From positions 1 through 38,187 of the forward strand of contig CAJKBW010000020.1 in assembly GCA_905198295.1 (NCBI GenBank): a stretch of DNA of 38,187 bases, written 5' to 3'. A model generated the notes under the pieces. That model saw only the letters and a program-made list of their open reading frames with translations, had not been told where the DNA came from and did not search any database. Source of the DNA: an uncultured Oscillospiraceae bacterium (GTDB lineage: Bacteria > Bacillota > Clostridia > Oscillospirales > Acutalibacteraceae). Shown in pieces: positions 15,011 through 24,167 of this stretch. The translations under genes were made by a program, and so were the position numbers. Numbering within the stretch: the first letter of the stretch is position 1; the number at the start of each line of letters is the position of its first letter.

Positions 15011-18000
15011 TTAAACCTTGGTTATATCGATAAGCTCCATATCATCCATTGTCTTATCCATCGACAGGCAGCGCGTCATCGCGGTCGCTGTATCCAGCGA
15101 AGTAAACACCGGAATGGAGCGCTCAACCGCAATGCGGCGCATCTGTACGCTGGCAAGCTTGGGATCGCGTCCATGCGCGTCGGTAGAAATAATGTAGTCG
15201 ATCTTGCCGCTCTCCAGCAGGTCGACAATATTAGGATGTGCCTCGTGCATTTTCCGTACCGACGAGGTCGGAATCATCTCTTTGTTCAGGCGGTTGGCGG
15301 TACCGGCTGTCGCATACAGATCAAAGCCGAGCTGACGGAATTTATCCGCAACGGCCATAGCCTCCACTTTATCGGTATCCCGCACCGTAATCAGCACACC
15401 GCCTGACTTCTTCATCTTATAACCGGCGGCAATAAGCCCCTTGAAAAGCGCATCTTCAAAGTTTTTAGCCAGTCCGAGCACCTCACCGGTCGACTTCATT
15501 TCCGGCCCGAGCTGAACATCCAGATTGCGCAGCTTTTCAAAGCTGAACACCGGCACCTTAACGGCGACATAATCGCGCTCCGGAACCAGACCGGTGCCAA
15601 ATCCCATGTCTTTAAGCGGTTCGCCCAGCATGCAGCGGGTGGCCAGCTCCACCATCGGCACATTCGTCACCTTGCTGATATACGGCACGGTGCGGGACGA
15701 ACGCGGGTTGACCTCGATAACGTACACGGTATCCTGATAGACCACATACTGGATGTTGACCAGGCCGACCACCTTCAGCGCACGCGCGAGACGGCCGGTA
15801 TAATCGATGATGGTCTGACGGATGGTTTCACTGAGCGTCTGGGAGGGATACACCGAGATCGAGTCGCCCGAGTGCACGCCGGCACGCTCCACATGTTCCA
15901 TGATGCCCGGAATCAGATAATCGGTACCGTCGCAGATCGCATCCACCTCGACTTCCTTGCCCATCAGGTATTTATCGATGAGCACCGGATTTTCCAGCTC
16001 GTGCGAGGTGATGATCGCCATGTATTCCTTTACGTCGTTGTCGTCGTAAGCGATAATCATATTCTGGCCGCCCAGCACATAGGACGGACGCAGCAGCACC
16101 GGATAGCCGACCTTGTGCGCCGCCTCAAGCGCCTCCTCGGTGGTAAACACCGTCGTGCCGGCCGGACGCGGGATACCGCACTGCTCAAGCAGCTCGTCGA
16201 AACGCTCGCGGTCCTCGGCAGCATCGATGCTGTCCGCCGGCGTGCCGAGGATTTTGACACCCTTTTCCTGCAAATGCTTGGTCAGCTTGATGGCCGTCTG
16301 GCCGCCGAACTGCACCACTACCGCCTCCGGACGTTCGGTAGCCAGAACGCTGTCGACATCCTCCGGCGTCAGCGGATCAAAATACAGGCGGTCGGAGGTG
16401 TCAAAGTCGGTGGAAACCGTTTCCGGGTTATTGTTGGCGATAATGGCCTCATAGCCCAGCTTTTTCAGGGTGCGCACACAATGCACCGAACAGTAGTCAA
16501 ACTCGATGCCCTGGCCGATGCGGATCGGTCCGGAACCGAAGACCACCACCCGCTTCTTACCGGAATTCAGTTCCGCGTTATACAGCTCCGCCTCGTTCTC
16601 CTCATCCCAGGAGGAATAGAAGTATGGCGTTTCCGCAGCGAATTCCGCCGCGCAGGTGTCCACCATTTTATAGGACGCATGACGATGCACCGGCACCTTC
16701 TGTCCGGAGAGCCGTTCGATCGTCTTATCCAGAAAACCGAGTTTTTTGGCCCGCATATAGGTTTCTTCATCCAGCGTGCCGGCTTTCAGCTCACTCTGCA
16801 TCGCCACCAGACGGTTGAGCTTGGACAGGAACCAGCGGTCGATTTTCGTGATGGCAAAAATCTCGTCCGGGGTCATAATACCGCGCTCCAGCGCCGCGTA
16901 AATCGCAAAAATACGCTCGTCATCGGTGTTGGCCACCATCGCACGAATCTCATCATCGGTTTTGGCTTCCAGCTTGGGCAGATGCGGCGTATCGATGCCG
17001 AGTTCAATGGAGCGTACCGCCTTCATAAAAGCGATCTCAAAGCCGGGGCCGATCGACATCACTTCGCCGGTTGCTTTCATCTGCGTGCCGAGATGACGGT
17101 CCGCATAGACAAATTTGTCAAATGGCCATTTCGGGAACTTGATCACGCAGTAATCGACCGACGGCTCGTTGCAGGCATACGTCTTTCCGGTGACGGCGTT
17201 GACGATTTCATCCAGACGATAGCCGATAGCGATCTTGCAGGCTACCTTGGCGATCGGATAACCGGTTGCCTTGGAGGCGAGCGCCGAGGAACGGGATACG
17301 CGGGGATTGACCTCAATGACCGCATACTGGCTGCTGTCCGGCTTGAGCGCGAACTGCACGTTGCAGCCGCCTTCCACACCGAGCGCCGTTACAATATTCA
17401 GTGCCGCCGCCCGCATCATATGGAATTCTCCGGCCGACATGGTCTGCGCCGGAGCGACGACGATTGAATCGCCGGTATGTACGCCCACCGGATCGACGTT
17501 TTCCATCGAGCAGACGTCAATGGCGTTGCCTGCACCGTCGCGGATGACCTCAAATTCGATTTCCTTCCAGCCGGCCACGCTCTTTTCAATGAGCACCTGA
17601 TGGATCAGCGAAGCCCGCAGGCCGCCCGAACAGATTTCCTCCATCTCCTCGTCGTTATGCACGAAGCCGCCGCCGGTGCCGCCGAGCGTATACGCTGGAC
17701 GGACCACCACCGGATAACCGATTTCATTGGCATAGGCAACAGCGTCCGGAACCGATTCGACCACCTTGGACGGGATGCAGGGTTCGTTGATGGACAGCAT
17801 GGTGTCCTTGAAGGCCTGGCGGTCCTCCGCTTTACGGATGGTTTCCGGGTTGACGCCGAGCAGCTTAACACCGCGGCTTTTCAGAAAATCGCCTTCCGAA
17901 AGCTCCATGCCGATATTCAGACCAGTCTGGCCGCCCATATTGGCGAGCACACTGTCCGGCTTTTCCAGATCGATGATCCGCTTAATCACCTCGACATTCA

Positions 18001-18205
18001 GCGGCTCGATATAAATTTTATCCGCCATCGTCTTATCGGTCATGATGGTTGCCGGATTGGAGTTGACCAGTACGACCTCCAAACCTTCTTCCTTCAGCGC
18101 ACGGCAGGCCTGTGTGCCGGCATAGTCAAATTCCGCAGCCTGACCGATCACAATCGGGCCGGAACCGATCACAAGAACTTTTTTCACATCTGAGCGTTTT
18201 GGCAT
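15011..18205 (-). CDS. carB: Carbamoyl-phosphate synthase large subunit
   Basis: This 1064-residue synthetase makes carbamoyl phosphate from bicarbonate, ammonia and two ATP. The two homologous halves each have an ATP-grasp: VIGSGPIVIGQAAEFDYAG opens the first and VFGSGPIRIGQGIEFDYCS near residue 560 opens the second. IEVNPRVSRSSALASKATG and IEVNPRSSRTVPYISKVT are the paired phosphate-transfer motifs. The C-terminal MGS-like allosteric domain (about 930-1064) ends with the segment TALTRCLS-like ATAMTRCLSMDKT. No truncation or odd residue was noticed. It follows carA by 50 bases. Because the partner CarA lacks its glutaminase triad, this subunit may depend on free ammonia. Confidence 0.95.
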   Translation of the reverse strand: MPKRSDVKKVLVIGSGPIVIGQAAEFDYAGTQACRALKEEGLEVVLVNSNPATIMTDKTMADKIYIEPLNVEVIKRIIDLEKPDSVLANMGGQTGLNIGMELSEGDFLKSRGVKLLGVNPETIRKAEDRQAFKDTMLSINEPCIPSKVVESVPDAVAYANEIGYPVVVRPAYTLGGTGGGFVHNDEEMEEICSGGLRASLIHQVLIEKSVAGWKEIEFEVIRDGAGNAIDVCSMENVDPVGVHTGDSIVVAPAQTMSAGEFHMMRAAALNIVTALGVEGGCNVQFALKPDSSQYAVIEVNPRVSRSSALASKATGYPIAKVACKIAIGYRLDEIVNAVTGKTYACNEPSVDYCVIKFPKWPFDKFVYADRHLGTQMKATGEVMSIGPGFEIAFMKAVRSIELGIDTPHLPKLEAKTDDEIRAMVANTDDERIFAIYAALERGIMTPDEIFAITKIDRWFLSKLNRLVAMQSELKAGTLDEETYMRAKKLGFLDKTIERLSGQKVPVHRHASYKMVDTCAAEFAAETPYFYSSWDEENEAELYNAELNSGKKRVVVFGSGPIRIGQGIEFDYCSVHCVRTLKKLGYEAIIANNNPETVSTDFDTSDRLYFDPLTPEDVDSVLATERPEAVVVQFGGQTAIKLTKHLQEKGVKILGTPADSIDAAEDRERFDELLEQCGIPRPAGTTVFTTEEALEAAHKVGYPVLLRPSYVLGGQNMIIAYDDNDVKEYMAIITSHELENPVLIDKYLMGKEVEVDAICDGTDYLIPGIMEHVERAGVHSGDSISVYPSQTLSETIRQTIIDYTGRLARALKVVGLVNIQYVVYQDTVYVIEVNPRSSRTVPYISKVTNVPMVELATRCMLGEPLKDMGFGTGLVPERDYVAVKVPVFSFEKLRNLDVQLGPEMKSTGEVLGLAKNFEDALFKGLIAAGYKMKKSGGVLITVRDTDKVEAMAVADKFRQLGFDLYATAGTANRLNKEMIPTSSVRKMHEAHPNIVDLLESGKIDYIISTDAHGRDPKLASVQMRRIAVERSIPVFTSLDTATAMTRCLSMDKTMDDMELIDITKV

Positions 18206-18255
18206 ATCGTTATCCCCCTTACGATTTCAAGCGGCAAACAGTACTCAAGGAAAGC

Positions 18256-19329
18256 TTATCTGGAGGCTTTCAGCATTTCGAGGAACCGGTCAAATACCCA
18301 TGCGGTATCCTGATAGCCCTTGCCGTCGGCCGGCTCAAACTGCACGGTAAAAGCCGGATATTCTTTATAATCCAGACCCTCCACGGTCCCGTCGTTGACA
18401 TTCCGGAGGAAGGCGAAGGCCTTTGCGGAATCCACACTGTCCAGACTCACAGCATAGCCGTGGTTCTGCTCGGTCGTCATAACGCGGCCGTTTTCCAGAT
18501 TGCGCACCGGCTGATTGCTTCCGCGATGGCCGACCGGCAGTTTTTCAATCGAAAAGCCGGCAGACACCGCCATCAGCTGATGCCCCAGCCCCCAGCCAAA
18601 CAGCGGCTTCCCGCTCGCTGTCAGTTCCCGGATAATCTCCACGATTTCCGGATTGTCCCAAGGATCGCCGGGGCCGTCCGACAAAACGATGCCGTCCGGA
18701 TTATCTTTGAGAATTTCCGCCGCCGGCGTATGGGCCGGATACAGCGTGCAGGAGCAGCCCCGGTGCAGGAAATGCTCGAGTATCCCCCGCCGGAAACCAT
18801 AGTCCGGAATCGCCAGCTTATACTGCGCATCCGGCGCTTCGTAGCAGCGCGGCGCGGAAATGGTGATCTTTCCCACGGCCGGCGGAACGCGGTAAGCTTT
18901 GATCCGCTCCATTTTTTCTTCTTTTTGGTCAAGGGAATCGGTAATCAGCCCGTTCATGACGCCGAAATCGCGGATATGCCGGGTCAGCGCACGGGTATCG
19001 ATCCCGCACAAACCGACAATTCCCTGCTGCCGGAGGTATTCGTCGAGCGTGACAAATTCATGCGCATCGGTCGGCTCCACACACCACTCGCGTACGATAT
19101 AGCCGCTGGCGACCAGCTTGGATTCGCTCACCGGATCCACGCCGCGGTTGCCGATAAGCGGATAGGTCTGCACCACGATCTGGCCGGAATAGGTGGGATC
19201 CTGCAGGAGCTCCTGACTGGCGGTCATATCGGTGTTAAACACCACCTCGCCCAGAGCTTCCCCTTCACTTCCCATTGCATATCCCTTGTACACGGTTCCG
19301 TCCGCCATCAGCAGATAAGCAGTCTTCAT
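18256..19329 (-). CDS. carA: Carbamoyl-phosphate synthase small subunit lacking the glutaminase triad
   Basis: This 357-residue CarA normally hydrolyses glutamine and channels ammonia to CarB. The fold is well kept: N-terminal GEVVFNTDMTASQE, IDTRALTRHIRDFG, SDGPGDP (217-223) and QNHGYAV (288-294) align with E. coli CarA. The catalytic residues are not kept. The nucleophile Cys of FGICLGHQ is Gly247 (FGWGLGHQ), and the His and Glu of QGHPEA are Glu332 and Ala334 (QFEPA). The Cys-to-Gly codon is GGG at 18589-18591, two changes from a Cys codon. The frame is intact over the full length and sits between pyrF and carB, so it is not a decaying pseudogene. Inference: a structural or regulatory partner for an ammonia-using CarB. 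Family assignment is firm, but the activity is doubtful. Confidence 0.92.
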   Translation of the reverse strand: MKTAYLLMADGTVYKGYAMGSEGEALGEVVFNTDMTASQELLQDPTYSGQIVVQTYPLIGNRGVDPVSESKLVASGYIVREWCVEPTDAHEFVTLDEYLRQQGIVGLCGIDTRALTRHIRDFGVMNGLITDSLDQKEEKMERIKAYRVPPAVGKITISAPRCYEAPDAQYKLAIPDYGFRRGILEHFLHRGCSCTLYPAHTPAAEILKDNPDGIVLSDGPGDPWDNPEIVEIIRELTASGKPLFGWGLGHQLMAVSAGFSIEKLPVGHRGSNQPVRNLENGRVMTTEQNHGYAVSLDSVDSAKAFAFLRNVNDGTVEGLDYKEYPAFTVQFEPADGKGYQDTAWVFDRFLEMLKASR

Positions 19330-19377
19330 CTCGATCGTCCTTTCCCTTTTATGCTGAAATTCCTTTGCCTCAAAAAT

Positions 19378-20313
19378 TTACAGGCGGCATACCGCCGAGA
19401 GCGCTTCCTTCATGCGCAGCGCTTCCCTTCTGGCCGCTTCGGCATAATCCTGTTCGGCGCATTTTTCCTTCTGCCACGCGCACATGATGCCGCGGGAGGA
19501 ATTGATGACCGCACCGTAGCCATTGGCGTCGAATGCGCCGGCGACATCCGCCGCACCGCCGCCCTGAGCACCGTAGCCGGGAACCAGAAAGAAGGTATGC
19601 GGGAGCGCTTTGCGCAGCTCCTCCAGCTGTGCCGGGTAGGTCGCACCCACGACCGCGCCGACGCCGGAATACCCATAGCGCGAGGGAGCGCCGGCCGCGG
19701 CAAGCTGCTCACCCCAGGCTTCGCACATCCTCCCCATCTGCCGGTAAACCGGTTCGCCGTCGATCAGGCGGTCCTGCAGTTCGCCGGAAGACGGATTTGA
19801 GGTTTTTACCAATACAAAAATCCCCGCGTCTTCCTTGGCGCAGATGTCCAGCAGCGGCTTGATGCCGTCCGTACCGAGATAGCCGTTGACCGTCAGGGCA
19901 TCGCCGGAAAACGCGCGGTATTCCCGGCTGCCGACCTTTACCCGCCCCAGATGCGCGGCTGCATACGCTTCCATAGTGGAGCCGATATCGTTGCGCTTGC
20001 CGTCGGTGATGACGTACATCCCCTTCTGCCGTGCATATTCAATCGTCTGTGCCAAAGCGCGCATTCCCGGCCAGCCGAACCGCTCATAATAAGCAGCCTG
20101 CAGCTTTACAGCCGGCACAATATCCGCCAGCGCATCGATAAGGCCCCGGTTATACGCCAAAACAGCCGCCGCTGCGCCTTCCAGCGTCTCGCCGTGTTCC
20201 TCAAAGGCTTCCTGCACAAGGCAGTCCGGAATATATTCCAGTTTGGGGTCCAGTCCGGCCACCGTAGGATTCTGTTTTTGCCGAATTGCGTCGATCAGAC
20301 GATCAAAAGACAT
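19378..20313 (-). CDS. pyrF: Orotidine 5'-phosphate decarboxylase, type 2
   Basis: This 311-residue enzyme decarboxylates OMP to UMP. The long form (about 270-310 residues) is the type 2 subfamily. The N-terminal VAGLDPKLEYIP and the catalytic Asp-Lys-x-x-Asp segment VITDGKRNDIGST (near residue 100) are visible, as is the phosphate-binding end FLVPGYGAQGG near 240. The ATG follows GGGAGG with nine bases spacing. It lies between pyrC and carA with short gaps. The partner pyrE is not in this operon. Confidence 0.93.
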   Translation of the reverse strand: MSFDRLIDAIRQKQNPTVAGLDPKLEYIPDCLVQEAFEEHGETLEGAAAAVLAYNRGLIDALADIVPAVKLQAAYYERFGWPGMRALAQTIEYARQKGMYVITDGKRNDIGSTMEAYAAAHLGRVKVGSREYRAFSGDALTVNGYLGTDGIKPLLDICAKEDAGIFVLVKTSNPSSGELQDRLIDGEPVYRQMGRMCEAWGEQLAAAGAPSRYGYSGVGAVVGATYPAQLEELRKALPHTFFLVPGYGAQGGGAADVAGAFDANGYGAVINSSRGIMCAWQKEKCAEQDYAEAARREALRMKEALSAVCRL

Positions 20314-20339
20314 GCCTAAATTCCTCCCAAAATTTCTGT

Positions 20340-21611
20340 TCAGCCGCGGTACACGATCTTACCGCCGAGCAGGGTTGCTTTGATTCTGCCGTACAGCTTC
20401 TCTCCCTTAAACGGCGTGTTATGCGATTTGCCGTGCAGCTTGTCCGGCTCCACAACCCAGGATGCCTGCGGATCCAGCAGCACCAGATCAGCCTGCGCAC
20501 CGACTTCCAGCGTACCGGCGGGCAGATGAAGCAGGCGGGCGGGATTCAGCGACATCTTTTCCACCAGCTGCATCAGAGTGAGATAGCCCGGATGAACCAG
20601 CGCGGTTATGCCGACGGCAAGCGAGGTTTCCAGGCCGACCGCACCATTTGGCGCACGGTCAAAATCTGCTTTTTCCGCCGCCGCATGCGGTGCGTGATCG
20701 GTTGCGACTATTTCCAGCGTTCCATCCCGCAGCCCCTCAATAATCGCCTGCCGGTCTTCCTCGGTGCGCAGCGGCGGATTCATGCGGTAATCCGCATCCC
20801 TTTTTCTCAGGCACTCGTCGGTCAGATAAAAATAATGGGGAGCTGTTTCACCGGTTACCGGAACACCGCGCCGACGCGCGTCCCGGATCAGCTCAACGCT
20901 TCCCCTTGTACTGACATGACAAATATGAACGGGACAGCCGGTAGCGGCTGCCAAAGCGATTTCTCTTGCCGTGCCGACATCTTCTGCCGCACGGGAAATG
21001 CCGGGAACACCGAGAGAACGGGAAACCGTTCCCTCGTTCATGATGCCACCCTGTACCAGAGACAGTTCCTCGCAATGCGCCAGAACCGGCACACCGAGAG
21101 CAGCTGCCGTTTCCATAACGGTTTTCATCAGCGCGGCGGTCGCTACCGGGCGGCCGTCATCCGAAACGGCCACAGCGCCGGCGGAATGAAGCGACCGGAG
21201 ATCGGTCAGCTCCTCGCCAGCGAGAGAGCGGGTTGCCGCGGCAATCGGATAAACATGAGCGGATGCCTGCCGGGCCGTCTGTTTTATGTAGTGTACCGTT
21301 TCCGGCAAGTCACAAGCCGGGCTGGTGTTGGGCATGCACGCCACCGAAGTGATCCCTCCGGCTGCGGCGGCACGGCATCCGGAAAGGATATCCTCCTTGT
21401 GGGTCTGCCCGGGATCGCGCAGATGCACATGAATATCCACAAGCCCCGGAATACACACCAAGCCTTCGGCATCCATCACGGCGGCATCCGGACAGGAAAG
21501 CTGTTTTCCCCTTGCGGCAATCATGCCGTCCGCAACCAGAACATCCTGCGTTTCCTGATACTGTGAAGCCGGATCGATCACAACGGCTCCCCGGATCAAC
21601 AGCTTGTCCAC
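20340..21611 (-). CDS. pyrC: Dihydroorotase
   Basis: This 423-residue zinc amidohydrolase interconverts carbamoyl-aspartate and dihydroorotate. Metal ligands appear as DIHVHLRDPG (near residue 56-65), a His in HCEE and in ICHVS, and TDHAPHA near 300. The Asn/Arg substrate signature LRDPG and the segment MNPPLRTEEDR fit the class I, Bacillus-type PyrC. I chose GTG at 21611 behind AAAGGCGGG, because the protein then starts DKLLIRGAVVIDP, the usual beginning. The frame is open back to 21782 but crosses the promoter. It is first in the operon pyrC-pyrF-carA-carB-pyrK-pyrD. No PyrR-type anti-antiterminator leader was seen. Confidence 0.93.
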   Translation of the reverse strand: MDKLLIRGAVVIDPASQYQETQDVLVADGMIAARGKQLSCPDAAVMDAEGLVCIPGLVDIHVHLRDPGQTHKEDILSGCRAAAAGGITSVACMPNTSPACDLPETVHYIKQTARQASAHVYPIAAATRSLAGEELTDLRSLHSAGAVAVSDDGRPVATAALMKTVMETAAALGVPVLAHCEELSLVQGGIMNEGTVSRSLGVPGISRAAEDVGTAREIALAAATGCPVHICHVSTRGSVELIRDARRRGVPVTGETAPHYFYLTDECLRKRDADYRMNPPLRTEEDRQAIIEGLRDGTLEIVATDHAPHAAAEKADFDRAPNGAVGLETSLAVGITALVHPGYLTLMQLVEKMSLNPARLLHLPAGTLEVGAQADLVLLDPQASWVVEPDKLHGKSHNTPFKGEKLYGRIKATLLGGKIVYRG

Positions 21612-21676
21612 ACGTTTCCCGCCTTTCTCAAATCGCAGCATGGCAGCCCTCTGCTGAGCGCTGACCCTAACTATGA

Positions 21677-21706
21677 AGTATAGCACAGAACACCCCTGGC
21701 TGACAA
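21677..21706 (-). promoter_or_regulatory. Promoter of the pyr operon
   Basis: The minus strand has TTGTCA (21701-21706), 18 bases, TATACT (21677-21682). Transcription would begin near 21670 and give a leader of about 60 bases. The leader is too short for a PyrR attenuator and has no terminator hairpin, so control by another mechanism, or none, is suggested. Confidence 0.75.
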
Positions 21707-21757
21707 TAGCCATTCTGTCTAAATACCTTTCCACGCTGCGGTTCCTTTTTTGTTTTG

Positions 21758-22807
21758 TTACGCCGACTGCGCCCCTCCGCATATCGTGCCCCCGCCGAGC
21801 ACCAGATCGCCGTCGTAGAAGACAACCGCCTGCCCCGGTGTGATCGAACGCTGCGGCCGGGCAAAATCCACCCGCACGCGGCCGTCGTCCAGCGGCGTAA
21901 GCACAGCCTGCGCCGGCGGTGCCTGGTACCGGATTTTCGCCTGAACCGCAATGGCTGCGCGGGGCCGCTCCACAGACAGGAAGTTCACCTCATCCGCATA
22001 AAGAACAGAAGCCATCTGTCTTCCTTCCTCCCCCAGCACCACCTCATTGCGCGAGGCATCCAGGGCAACCACATACATAGGCCGTCCAAAAGAAATCCCG
22101 AGGCCCTTGCGCTGTCCCACCGTATACCGCGGCAGCCCGGCATGCCGGCCGAGCACCCGGCCGTTTTCGTCCACAAAATTTCCCGGCCGCATCGGCTGCC
22201 CGGCTTCCGCCTCCAAAAAAGCGATATAGTCGTCGCCGGGTACAAAGCAGATTTCCATGCTGTCTCCCTTATCCGCAACCGGCAGACCGGCTTCCTTTGC
22301 CAGCCGGCGCACCACTTCCTTTTCGCGATCCTGCAAGGGGAAAAGCGTATGCGCCAGCTGCTCCTGCGATAAGCCGTAGAGCATGTAGCTCTGATCCTTG
22401 CCGGAACGGGAACACCTGAGCTGCCAGCGGCCGCTGGCAGGATCGAATGCCGCATTGGCATAATGCCCGGTAGCTATGCCATCGGCCCCATTCCGCAGCG
22501 CCTCATCCAGCATCCAGCCGAATTTTATCCGGCGATTGCACACGACACAGGGATTCGGTGTGCGCCCTGCATAATAATCCGCAATAAAACGGGATACCAC
22601 AATATCGCGAAAACGTTCCCGGCCGTCCAAAATACGGTGTTCCATTCCCAGTTTATCGCAGACGCGCCGGGCATCCGCACAGTCCCGGTCGGCCTGGCCG
22701 TGCAGGCGAAGCGTAATCCCGACCACGGTATACCCCTGCTGTTTGAGCAGCCAGGCAGCGGCGGAACTGTCCACCCCTCCGCTCATTCCAAGCCAAATCG
22801 TTTTCAA
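21758..22807 (-). CDS. mnmA: tRNA-specific 2-thiouridylase MnmA
   Basis: This 349-residue enzyme adenylates and thiolates U34 in tRNAs for Glu, Gln and Lys, giving s2U. The PP-loop GMSGGVDSSAAAWLL (residues 7-21) binds ATP. The two catalytic cysteines appear in NPCVVCNRRIKFG (near 95) and EICFVPGDDY (near 190). RYTVGQRKGLGI marks the central domain, and a beta-barrel follows. The start is TTG at 22807 behind GGGAGGGGGAA. A -10 TATACT on the minus strand (22844-22849) is the only promoter element I can see. Length is standard. It precedes the pyr operon, which has its own promoter. Confidence 0.95.
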   Translation of the reverse strand: MKTIWLGMSGGVDSSAAAWLLKQQGYTVVGITLRLHGQADRDCADARRVCDKLGMEHRILDGRERFRDIVVSRFIADYYAGRTPNPCVVCNRRIKFGWMLDEALRNGADGIATGHYANAAFDPASGRWQLRCSRSGKDQSYMLYGLSQEQLAHTLFPLQDREKEVVRRLAKEAGLPVADKGDSMEICFVPGDDYIAFLEAEAGQPMRPGNFVDENGRVLGRHAGLPRYTVGQRKGLGISFGRPMYVVALDASRNEVVLGEEGRQMASVLYADEVNFLSVERPRAAIAVQAKIRYQAPPAQAVLTPLDDGRVRVDFARPQRSITPGQAVVFYDGDLVLGGGTICGGAQSA

Positions 22808-22931
22808 TGTACGCTTCCCCCTCCCACTGTCGGCTTTGTCACCAGTATACCAGAAAACCGGGGCCTTGCCTATCCCCGGCGCAAAGGAAATCGACAGATA
22901 AAAATTGTTTGTTAAACCTTAAAATAAGTTG

Positions 22932-22960
22932 TTGCATTCCCCGGCAATTTTCAGTAACAT
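22932..22960 (+). promoter_or_regulatory. Candidate promoter of the Gfo/Idh/MocA gene
   Basis: TTGCAT (22932-22937), 17 bases, TAACAT (22955-22960) lie 70 bases before the ATG at 23031. The -10 is off consensus. Confidence 0.45.
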
Positions 22961-23030
22961 AGAACTATCGTTAAGCCCCCTTGCCAGTAAATGGGTTGAC
23001 GTGAAAATTGATTTGCAGGAGGAAAAACAG

Positions 23031-24113
23031 ATGAGCAAACTGAAAATCGGCATCATCGGGTGCGGCGGCATCTCCAATGGGAAACATATGCCTGCGCTTT
23101 CCCGCCTGTCCGACAAGGTGGAAATGGTTGCGTTCTGCGATATTATTGTGGAGCGCGCACAGGAAGCCGCCAAAAAGTACGGTACACCGGACGCGAAGGT
23201 GTATGAGGATTATCATCAGCTGCTCGAGGACAAGAGCATTGATGTCGTGCATGTGCTGACGCCGAACCGCAGCCACTGTGAAATTACGGTGGCCGCTCTG
23301 GAAGCGGGCAAGCATGTCATGTGCGAAAAGCCGATGGCGAAAACTGCCGCGGACGCGCGCAAAATGCTCGAAGCGGCCAAGCGCAGCGGCAAGAAGCTGA
23401 CCATCGGTTATCAGAACCGCTGCCGTCCGGACAGCCTGCTGTTGAAAAAAGCGGTGGATCGCGGCGATCTCGGTGAAATCTATTTTGCCAAGGCGCATGC
23501 CATTCGCCGCCGCGCCGTGCCGACCTGGGGTGTTTTCCTCAATGAATATGAGCAGGGCGGCGGTCCGCTGATCGATATCGGCACCCACGCCCTTGACCTG
23601 ACCCTGTGGATGATGAACAACTATAAGCCGAAGGCGGTTCTGGGCCAGACCTTCAAAAAGCTTGGCAAGCAGACCGAGACCGGCAATGCCTGGGGCGACT
23701 GGGATCCGGAGAAGTTTACCGTGGAGGATTCCGCGTTCGGCTTCATCACCATGCAGGACGGCGCCACGATTATTCTGGAATCCAGCTGGGCGCTCAACAC
23801 GCTGGACGTGCACGAGGCGCAGACCACGCTGTGCGGCACCAAAGCCGGCGCGGATATGGTCGACGGCCTGCGCTTCAACATGATCGATCTCAATAAGCAG
23901 ACCATCAAAAAGCCCTCTCTGGAGAGCGGCGGCGTGGCCTTTTACAGCGGCGCGGCATCCGACGACTGCTCGGATGTGGAAGCGGCGCAGTGGATTGATT
24001 CCATCATCAACGACACCACCCCGCTGGTCCTGCCGGAACAGGCGCTGGTGGTAACCGAAATCCTCGAGGCGATTTACACCTCGGCGAAAACCGGCGAAGC
24101 GGTTTATTTCTAA
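23031..24113 (+). CDS. Gfo/Idh/MocA-family NAD(P)-dependent oxidoreductase
   Basis: This 360-residue dehydrogenase acts on sugars, inositols or their derivatives. The N-terminal Rossmann fold has IGIIGCGGISNGKH (residues 5-18), and VLTPNRSHCEI and the catalytic EKPMAKT (near 97) follow. The C-terminal alpha/beta domain carries GGGPLIDIGTHALDLTLW near 180, whose Asp and His belong to the usual active-site set. The ATG at 23031 follows GCAGGAGGAAA; earlier in-frame starts overlap the promoter. It is a single gene with its own terminator. The codons favour GC-ending synonyms, as in a well-expressed gene. No sugar transporter or isomerase is nearby, so the substrate is unknown. Confidence 0.88.
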   Translation: MSKLKIGIIGCGGISNGKHMPALSRLSDKVEMVAFCDIIVERAQEAAKKYGTPDAKVYEDYHQLLEDKSIDVVHVLTPNRSHCEITVAALEAGKHVMCEKPMAKTAADARKMLEAAKRSGKKLTIGYQNRCRPDSLLLKKAVDRGDLGEIYFAKAHAIRRRAVPTWGVFLNEYEQGGGPLIDIGTHALDLTLWMMNNYKPKAVLGQTFKKLGKQTETGNAWGDWDPEKFTVEDSAFGFITMQDGATIILESSWALNTLDVHEAQTTLCGTKAGADMVDGLRFNMIDLNKQTIKKPSLESGGVAFYSGAASDDCSDVEAAQWIDSIINDTTPLVLPEQALVVTEILEAIYTSAKTGEAVYF

Positions 24114-24130
24114 AAGAACAATATCCTCAA

Positions 24131-24167
24131 AACAGGCGTGCAGCCGACTGACTGCACGCCTTGTTTT
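24131..24167. terminator. Bidirectional terminator
   Basis: A 9-bp GC-rich core stem (GGCGTGCAG and CTGCACGCC) is extended by A/T pairs and followed by TTGTTTTTT. It ends the oxidoreductase gene, and in reverse the valS-esterase transcript. It touches the esterase stop codon. Confidence 0.8.

Noticed and set aside
15872..17467. A 531-codon open frame on the plus strand
   Set aside because: It lies opposite carB and reflects GC-rich codon bias, with no ribosome site or domain.
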